From contig NC_133770.1 in the NCBI RefSeq assembly GCF_003597395.2, positions 203,523,843-203,587,842 of the forward strand: a stretch of 64,000 nucleotides of DNA, written 5' to 3'. The translations under genes and the position numbers were made by a program. The first letter of the stretch is position 1. Every line of letters starts with the position of its first letter. This DNA comes from Chelonoidis abingdonii. Taxonomy: Eukaryota; Chordata; Testudines; Testudinidae. The notes under the pieces were generated by a model, which saw only the letters and a list, made by a program, of their open reading frames with translations, did no database searches and was not told the origin of the DNA. Positions 57,502 through 64,000 of the stretch are shown piece by piece.

Positions 57502-58702
57502 TCAAGATGAAACAAACAGAACTGTCAAGCTCATGAAACTGGTTTTCAAAGCTTCTCTGATGTGCAGTGCGCCCGGCTGTGCTCTTCTAATCGCCCTGGT
57601 GTAATCAGCAGCCAAGCAATTTATCTCAATCTCCCACTCTGCCATAAACATCTCCCCATTACTCTCATTCTAATCGAATCAGTAAACTGCACCAGCGCGC
57701 TTTTAAATGTCAAAATACATATTCTACCACCATTCTGCACTTGCTCAGCCTATAGTTGAACAGCTCCTTACTACTGTTCAGGGTGCCTGTGTATGTCTTC
57801 ATGAGCCATGGCATTAAGGGGTAGGCTGCGTCCCCAAGGATAACTATAGGCATTTCAACGTCCCCAACACTTATTTTCTGGTCTGGGAAGTAAGTCCCTT
57901 CCTACAGCTGTTCAAACAGACCAGAGCTCCTGAAGATGCGAGCATCATGTACGTTTCCCGGCCATCCCATGTTGATGTTGGTGAAATGTCCCTTGTGATC
58001 CACCAGTGTTTGCAGCACCATTGAAAAATACCCCTTTTGGTTTATGTACTGGCTGCCAAGGTTGTCCGGTCCCAAGGCAGGGATATGAGTTCGGTCTATC
58101 GCCCCACCACAGTTAGGGAATCCCATTGCAGCAAAACCATCCACTACAACCTGCACATTTCCCAGAGTCACTACCCTTGATAGCAGCAGCTCAGTGATTG
58201 CGTTGGCTACTTGGATCACAGCAGCCCCCACAGTAGATTTATCTACTCCAAATTGATTCCTGACTGATCAATAGCTGTCTGGCGTTGCAAGCTTCCAGAG
58301 GGCTATTGCCACTCACTTGTGAACTGTATTCTTGCACTTCAGGGCAGGGGAAAGCAAGTCATAAAGTTCCATGAAAGTGCCCTTACACATGCAAAAGTTT
58401 TGCAGTCACTGGGAATCATCCCAGACCTCCAATACTATGCGGTCCCACCAGTCTGTGCTTGTTTCCCAGGCCCAGAATCAGCATTCCATGGCATGAACCT
58501 GCCCCATTACCACCATGATGTCCAAATTGCCAGGGCCTGTGCTTTGAGAGAAGTCTATGTCCATGTCCTCATCACTATCGTGATCGCACTGTTCTTGCCT
58601 CCTCACCTGCTTTTGCAGGTTCTGGTTCTGCACATACTGCAGGATAATGCACAAGGTGTTTGCTACTGTTGTGAGCGTTGTAATGAGCTGAGCAGGCTCC
58701 AT
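57502..58702 (-). pseudogene. Harbinger DDE transposase (HARBI1-like nuclease), degenerate
   Basis: This is a DDE-type transposase of the PIF/Harbinger family, the same fold as the domesticated vertebrate nuclease HARBI1. It starts with MEPAQLITTLTTVANTL (start codon 58700-58702). The first catalytic Asp lies in GGAIDRTHIP (codon 58094-58096; the family has IDGTH, so Gly is replaced by Arg). The second lies in GWPGNVHDARIF (57944-57946). The likely third residue, Glu, is in RMVVEYVF (57722-57724). One frame is kept from 58702 to about 57664 but is cut by six stops: 58478, 58406, 58313, 58268, 57902 and 57710 (lowest coordinate of each). Two of these, at 58313 and 58268, are TGA where the family has Arg, as expected from CpG decay. 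A deletion near 57660 removes the region before the C-terminal block AADYTRAIRRAQPGALHIRE, which is in another frame and stops at 57502-57504. It cannot make a full protein. Confidence 0.92.
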
Positions 58703-58720
58703 GCTTGCTGTGGTATGGCA

Positions 58721-59130
58721 TCTGCAGGAAAGCAGGAGAGCAGAGTTGCAGCAGAAGCAGTGGATGATGACAGATGCCATGAGACTAGATATTTATACCG
58801 AATAATGAGAGGATCCGTGACGTGGATTCATGGCACCAGGAAAGCAGGAGAGCAGAGTTGCAGTGGAAGTGGTGGAAGATGATGGTTAGCACCATGCACA
58901 TTTTCCAAGGAAGAACATATGTTCCTAGGAGTCCATGACAGACAACATGGAGCAATTCACTATCAAGACACAAGCAGGAGAGCAGAGTTGCAGCGGAAGC
59001 GGTGGATGTTGACAGGATGCCATGAGAATAGATATTTATAAAGAACGATGAGAGGTACTGCGAGGTCAGTTCATGGCACCAGGAGAGCAGGGTTGCAGTG
59101 AAAGCGGTGGTTGGATGAGGCCGGTTAGCA
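58721..59130. repeat. Higher-order tandem repeats upstream of the transposase
   Basis: The unit GCAGGAGAGCAGAGTTGCAG begins at 58732, 58844 and 58974. A shortened form (GGAGAGCAGGGTTGCAG) begins at about 59082. Units 1 and 3 are followed by GATGATGACAGATGCC / GATGTTGACAGGATGCC and TAGATATTTATA. Units 2 and 4 are preceded by TTCATGGCACCAGGA and followed by GGTTAGCA. The true period is therefore a dimer of about 240 bases. It lies just before the transposase start on the minus strand and could be leader or promoter sequence of the element. Confidence 0.85.
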
Positions 59131-59295
59131 GTCCTACAGTACCGTCTGCTGAAAGCAGTATGGCATCTGAACAGAAAGAAGGCACAAAATGATTGTCTGC
59201 CTTTGCATTCACGGAGGGAGGGGTGACTGACAACATGTACCCAAAACCACCCTCAACAATGTTTTTGCCCCATCAGTCACTGGGATCTCAACCCA

Positions 59296-60297
59296 TGTGA
59301 TAAGCGTATGTCCCAAATCTGGACTTTAGCGTCCAAAATCTGGGTGCTTACTATGATTCCCCCCAAGCTTGTACCAGCTTGGATCTTATCTCGCTGCCAC
59401 CAGATAGGATTCTGGCTCCTATCAGCCCTCAAGTCGCCCCAACTTATCCCTGGGGGACCCCACAAGACCCAGAGCCCCCTGGGTCTCCCTATCTCATCCC
59501 CCAGCTTCCCCCCCTTTTCTTGGGTTAGCCGGAGCGATGCCTTACCAGGCTCCTTGAATACAACCCAGCGAGGATAATCTACTTCCCCCTGAGGCTATGC
59601 ATTCAACCTAGTTAAGCTCACACAAAGAGATTCACCCCTCCCTTTGTCTCGTAGCAGTAACTAGAGAAAAACCTCAAACACAAGAGAACAGAGTTGAATT
59701 CTCCCCTTCCCCTATAACTTTTTCCCTGTAGGGCTGTTCCCGCCTGGACAATAGGAAAAGTACCACAGAGCAGGGCTGCCCCGTACCTGTCACAACAGAG
59801 TAGACAGAGCTCCGGCACAGAAATCCTCTCTTTGCCTCCACTAGAAGAAACTTCCCACAAAGCGTAAGTTTTAAAAAAAACTTATATAAAAAGAAAGACT
59901 ACATATAGCAAACTCTGCATTAAAGAAACTCAATACAAGGGATATGCTTTATAAGAAAAAGGGAAATAAACAGTCCTGATTTACAAAAGATAGGCCCATA
60001 ACCCAGTCCAGCAAAACAACACACAGTAATTCAAAACCAAAAGTAACATAACAGCCTATTACTTGTTTCCTTTTGTACTTGCACACTTTGATAGTAGAAA
60101 ATGAAAGAGATGAGTAGAAGAACGAAAAGGCTGTTTATCACAGCCAAGGAAACAAAAGACCCCGAGTTTCCAGTTCCCTCCCAGACTTTAAAAAAAATCC
60201 AGGTCTCTGACTGGTCCTCTGGTCAGGTGTTTGGTTTCCCCTTTGTTCACCCTTTACAGGTAAAAGAAAATTAACCCTTACCTATCTACTTATGACA
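59296..60297. mobile_element. Solo LTR, 1,002 bp, with exact 5-bp TSD
   Basis: It starts TGTGATAAG and ends CTTATGACA, an inverse pair with one mismatch, and is bounded by TG...CA. The flanks ACCCA at 59291-59295 and 60298-60302 are identical. A TATATAAG box on the minus strand (near 59881-59889) suggests a minus orientation, but no poly(A) signal confirms it. There is no internal region, so this is a solo LTR left by recombination. Removing it and one ACCCA rejoins Harbinger sequence. Endogenous retrovirus and gypsy origin cannot be told apart here. Confidence 0.93.
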
Positions 60298-60506
60298 ACC
60301 CAGAATTCCAATGGGCAACAGAGACTGCGGGAACTATGGGATAGCTATCCACAGTGCAATGCTCTGAAATTTGACAATAGCCACAGTACTGCAGACACAC
60401 TCCGCCGACTTAATGTGCTTAATGGGGACAAACACAAAATTGACTGTATAAAATCGCTTCCTAAAAATCGACTTCTATAAATTTGACCTAATTTCATAGT
60501 GTAGAC

Positions 60507-60801
60507 CTGGGGTAGGCAACCTATGGTATGCGTGCCAACGGTGGCAAGTGAGCTGATTTTCAGTGGCACTCACACTGCCCAGGTCCTGGCTACCAGTTTG
60601 GGGGACTCTGCATTTTAATTTAATTTTAAATGAAGCTTCTTAAAAAACCTTATTTACTTTACATACAACAATAGTTTAGTTATATATTATAGAAAGAGAC
60701 CTTCTAAAAATGTTAATATGTATTAGTGGCACGCAAAACCTTAAATCAGAGTGAATAAATGAAGACTTGGCACATCACTTCTGAAAGGTTGCCGACCCCT
60801 G
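60507..60801 (-). mobile_element. hAT nonautonomous element, 295 bp, copy 2
   Basis: This is the inverse copy of the element at 26103. The ends are CTGGGGTAGGCAACC and GGTTGCCGACCCCTG. GTGTAGAC occurs exactly at 60499-60506 and 60802-60809. The insertion falls in the terminal GTGTAGACATACCC of the Harbinger element. Confidence 0.95.
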
Positions 60802-60835
60802 GTGTAGACATACCCTTTCAATTACACCTGGGGGT

Positions 60836-60945
60836 CTAAAAACCAGATTTGTAAAGGTATTTAGGCACCTAAAGAAGCAGATGGGCACCCAGTGGGATTT
60901 TCAGAAGCAACTATGCACCTAATTCCCATGGGAGTTATGGCCCAG
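60836..60945. mobile_element. Hairpin MITE, half copy
   Basis: CCAGATTTGTAAAGGTATTT, AGGCACCTAAAGAAGCAGAT and GGGATTTTCAGAAGC are the left arm of a small palindromic element as I recall it. The right arm is absent. Confidence 0.5.
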
Positions 60946-61358
60946 AGGTTCAGATCTACAGAAGTATTTAGCACCCAAGTCCACCATTTAGGCACCATTG
61001 ACATTCTCAAAACCACTGCACAGCTGCCACCTAACCCCGTACATGCTGACATCTCCTAGGTGCCTAAGTTTCTGCCTGTGGATATGCACAAAGCTACCTA
61101 AGTACTGACCCCAAAGCTAACGAGCTACTGGGAACCATTGCTGATGCAGGAGCTGGATTCTCAAACTAGGTGGAGGAATGTCCATCTCACCAGTGAGTCT
61201 AATCCCGTAGGCATGCTCTGAGAACACCAAAGATCTGATATCTGTCAGAAAAGATAGCTGGGCAAGCAGATCAGGATTTTTGCATTTGTGTCTCCCCTGA
61301 CACCTAGCAGGGAAGTTTGGGAATTACTGCTACTGCCAATATTAGCTTACCTAACTGT
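60946..61358. repeat. Fragment of the long palindromic repeat family
   Basis: GCACCCAAGTCCACCATTTA, GCTGCCACCTAACCCCG, AGGTGCCTAAGTTTCTG and GGATTCTCAAACTAGG match, in order, the left part of the copy at 55090-55320. The limits on the right are uncertain. Confidence 0.5.
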
Positions 61359-61380
61359 AAAAAAAAAAAAAAAAAAAAAA
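61359..61380. repeat. A-run of 22 bases
   Basis: An uninterrupted adenine run. It could be a retroposed poly(A) tail, but no source transcript is recognisable upstream. Confidence 0.95.
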
Positions 61381-61612
61381 GGCAATAGGGATCATTTTAA
61401 GAGTACTCATTGTATACATGTATACAACACAGCTTTTCCAGGCTTCTGCATCAACCCTCTTGCACTTTTTAGTTAGTATTAAACGACCATAACTCATCCC
61501 CTAAAGGAAAATCTCTCATACAACTACCCCTAAGCCATGCTTTGGTATTAAGGCAGCATAAATCAAATGGGTAAAGCATTAGTGTCAACTTAGTATCTTT
61601 TCATAAATTGTG

Positions 61613-62870
61613 TTACTGTATTAGGGTAAGTTTCTTTCCTCTCATCCACAAAGCAGGTGTGTTATTATTTTGTCCTTCATGTAAACCCCACATTGCCGTT
61701 AAAGAAAATCCTAAAGAAAGTCCTGTGCAGGGATCTAGTGAAGAATATGCAACTGAGAACTCTACTGCTGAAAAGAGACTTGCAGTGTGTGTCCAGGAAT
61801 AAAAGGGCTTGAGAGAATTAACATGGTACACTTTGGGTTTTAGTGAGGAATTGGGAAATGCTATGAGGTAGTTAACAGCTTCCAGGCGCTCTTGGACCGT
61901 GAATGGCCCTTCCCATGATGCTTCCATCTTATGGGCCTGTTGAGCTTCAAGACGCATACTGGGTCTCCTCTCTTGAAGGAATGGACGGTTATGGTTTTAT
62001 CATTACCAGGCCTTTTGCTCTTCCTGAGTATCCTTTTAGGTTTTCTCTAGCAGGCTAAGAGATCGGAGGCGTGGCTTTGTAGTGTTGTCTTACGAAAGTC
62101 CAGAATGTTAGTGTCTGGGACGAGAGGTGTCAAACCGCCCCAGTTGTTGTTAACCAACTGGTATATGGTCATCTCTAACTCGTGGCCCGTTCACACGTGT
62201 TTCAAATTGGTGAAAACCCTAAAACTGGGTCATGGTGGGTAACAGCGCTTGATAAGCAAAGAGCACTGCGACTGCAACACTATGGGAGGTCCAGTCTATT
62301 GGAAGTATGTCATTCCACGAATTTACGCGATCATGCGCGCCCAAAGCTGTGAAACCTTTTCGACCAGGCGCATTACTGTTGATTGGTGGTTACGCGGGGG
62401 TTGGGCAGAACAACGTGAATTCGCCACCATGATTTTCCCCGACAGGGTCTGTTCATGGTGCCTGCAGGAAAATGAGATCGCTGAACTGTAAGGATGACGG
62501 GGGGAGGGCCAGGTCTTTACCTACCTGGAAAAAATGTCTGTAGGCTGGGCAACACCGCTTTAGCCCTGGTTTGCCCTAGACTACTGCTTCCAGCCATCGG
62601 GTGCAAAGTCACGAAAGTCAGTACGTACTGCTTCCCCAGGGTGTCTTCTGGGAAAAGGACCCAGAATACTCCACAGCTACTAGCTGAAATGGGACCCATT
62701 TATGGGGGAGTTGGCTGGAAGAGGGGGCCTTGACAGATTTGGGGCTTTTTCCCACTCTTGCACACCTCACAAAGACGGACATACTGGGCAACGTTCCTTG
62801 CCCATCCTCTCCCAGTGAAGGAATTCCCCAAACCTGTCTTTGTTCTGGTTCACCCAGCAAGGCCACTGGG
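61613..62870 (-). pseudogene. Ty3/gypsy-type integrase remnant
   Basis: On the minus strand, from the right, one frame gives AQYVRLCEVC (Cys pair of the integrase zinc-binding module, about 62760-62771). A second gives KWVPFQLVAVEYSGSF, the start of the DDE core, with Glu where the catalytic Asp is expected. A third gives GKQYVLTFV and LGQTRAKAVLPSLQTFF (62517-62699). The middle of the core is scrambled. The C-terminal GPY/F module is clear in 61613-61957: WEGPFTVQERLEAVNYLIAF then KVYHVNSLKPFY. Several frameshifts and stops show that it is dead. The GPY/F module also occurs in some retroviruses, so gypsy is the best but not the only reading. Upstream domains would lie to the right, towards the window end. 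Confidence 0.8.
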
Positions 62871-64000
62871 ATATCATACGGGCGAACTTAAAGAGCTTCC
62901 CCCTGTACTAGTTGGAGACCACCCAACCAGTTTTGCAGCCTGCCATCCGTCCTGGTGTCCCACCAGAAAGAATTTCCTGTATAAAAGTCTTTGGTCGATT
63001 AACAATCATGATCGGGTAGAAAGCGAGAAGGCAGCTGGGTTGCTTCACGTGACCGCCCCAAGCTTTAAAGGCTGTCATCTGCTATCCTGGCTCAGTCCTG
63101 GAAACTGTTCCGTTGAGGCTGGGACACCAGTTCTTCCTCAGACTGTGGAGTGGGCTTTCGGTCCCTTCTGGAAGCGATGTAGGTGATGGGGATTGTTTCT
63201 GTTTGCTGGCGAACCGCCTCGGCGCTGGGCAACCACATGGTGATTTCAAGGCTGCTGCCGAGCCCTTCGGTATGGTTGTCTGTGCTTGCTGTGTCGCCAG
63301 TTCAGGCCGTGGCCCCCTCTGGCGTTGAGGTGAAGAGTGGTTGCAAGGCTGGTGAGGTGCTGGTTGCTGTTCCACGGTTCCGGGCCTGGGACTGGAGGTG
63401 CTGTGGCTGGTTCAGCCGTTTGCAAGGGATCCGGGTCCCACTAACCATCTGTCGTTCTCTGGTAACACAGACGGGTTCCCTGTGGACAGCTCAGGAACAG
63501 AAATGGGTCGGGGAAGCTTGCCTGGTTTGGCTTGCGTGTAACCATTCCGACATATCTTTGGACCCCCCTTCAACACTGGTTCGGCCAAGTCTTCCCCCCA
63601 GTAGCTGGGATGGAATAATTGTCCATAAACTGCCAAAGTCCCAGATTCCTGACTAGCCTGTACTGGACAGGCAAGTTCAGCTGAGGTAAGTCTAGCAGCT
63701 GCAAACAGGATAAGGGGTAATGGGTCAACTTTGGCTTTTGGGTGATAGTTTGGGGATTACGAAGGATTGGGTGGATAGCTGACACTTTGTGCCCCCGTGT
63801 CTCCCACGCGTACTCCTTGTCGCCCCACTCTCAATTTCCCTGTCGCTCCAGAGGGGATCTTGAGAGGTTATACCAAGGGCTGGGGATCTTTATGGTGTGA
63901 TGGTGGTGTAAGACTTGCAACGCCGGTGGGGTTCTTTTAGCAGTTGGCCGTTATATCCACCCACGTTCAAATCTACAACATACCAGTAATACGGAGGTGG
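62871..64000. other. GC- and CpG-rich sequence, probably inner part of the retroelement
   Basis: It is clearly richer in G+C and CpG than the rest of the window, continuous with the integrase remnant, and without a recognisable RNase H or RT motif in any frame. Long frames on both strands (62758-63186, 63183-63656 and minus 63082-63375) are mutually overlapping and show no domain. It runs off the window. Confidence 0.4.

Larger units (their letters stand above)
56826..60815 (-). mobile_element. Degenerate two-gene Harbinger transposon with two nested insertions
   Basis: From left to right it holds a Myb/SANT-like gene fragment (plus), a convergent poly(A) region, a DDE transposase (minus), tandem repeats upstream of that transposase, and the right terminal region. 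The terminal region is GAATTCCAATGGGCAACAGA...TTCATAGTGTAGAC, continued after the nested hAT by ATACCC. A solo LTR (59296-60297) and a hAT (60507-60801) lie inside. Joined across them, the Harbinger sequence is continuous. The left terminus is not found: the element ends at CR1 sequence at 56825. The strand given is that of the transposase. Confidence 0.88.

Noticed and set aside
58319..58882. Longest open frame in the window (187 residues, plus strand)
   Set aside because: It lies antisense to the Harbinger transposase and its tandem repeats, whose minus-strand frame carries the recognisable DDE domain. The plus frame has no domain.
63082..63656. Long overlapping frames on both strands near the window end
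   Set aside because: They are in CpG-rich retroelement-associated sequence, mutually overlapping, and without any RT, RNase H or gag motif that I could identify.

Overview
The window reads as non-coding vertebrate DNA, most likely from a turtle. It is AT-rich and shows no open frame that resembles a host exon. It is packed with decayed transposable elements whose combination I associate with turtle genomes: CR1 LINEs, a tRNA-derived SINE with a CR1-type tail, a Harbinger transposon with its own genes, many Harbinger- and hAT-type MITEs, solo LTRs and a Ty3/gypsy remnant. The turtle assignment rests on my recollection of these repeat families, since no search was possible. The species and the neighbouring host gene cannot be read from the sequence. 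Family names below are by motif, structure or recollection.

Layout. 1-13 kb: a small MITE with a 9-bp target duplication, a CR1 reverse-transcriptase remnant (1826-2795), an LTR-like block (3010-3815), two copies of an unclassified duplicated segment (4705 and 7150; a third lies at 13225), and a second CR1 (10918-12325) split by a 333-bp palindromic hAT MITE with perfect 8-bp duplications. 13-20 kb: mostly unique AT-rich sequence with an L2-like scrap. 20.9-24 kb: a nest in which a CR1 carries a palindromic MITE and a hAT-like element, and the hAT-like element carries two SINEs. 24-44 kb: mainly unique sequence with hAT elements, MITEs, MIR-like and L2-like fragments. 44-50 kb: an LTR with promoter and poly(A) signals, an LTR-like block, a 1.1-kb palindromic repeat inserted in a MIR, a CR1 tail split by a hAT MITE, and a GC-rich hAT. 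50-56 kb: unique sequence, one minus-strand SINE and another long palindromic repeat. 56-61 kb: a degenerate two-gene Harbinger transposon interrupted by a 1,002-bp solo LTR and a 295-bp hAT element, both with exact target duplications. 61.6-64 kb: a decayed minus-strand Ty3/gypsy integrase followed by GC- and CpG-rich sequence running off the window.

Working relations. Nothing here looks like a functioning host pathway. The only gene set that works together is the Harbinger pair: a DDE transposase on the minus strand and a Myb/SANT-like partner on the plus strand, convergent, with poly(A) signals 28 bases apart. Both are broken. The CR1 and SINE copies share a 3' tail, which fits SINE mobilisation by CR1 machinery.
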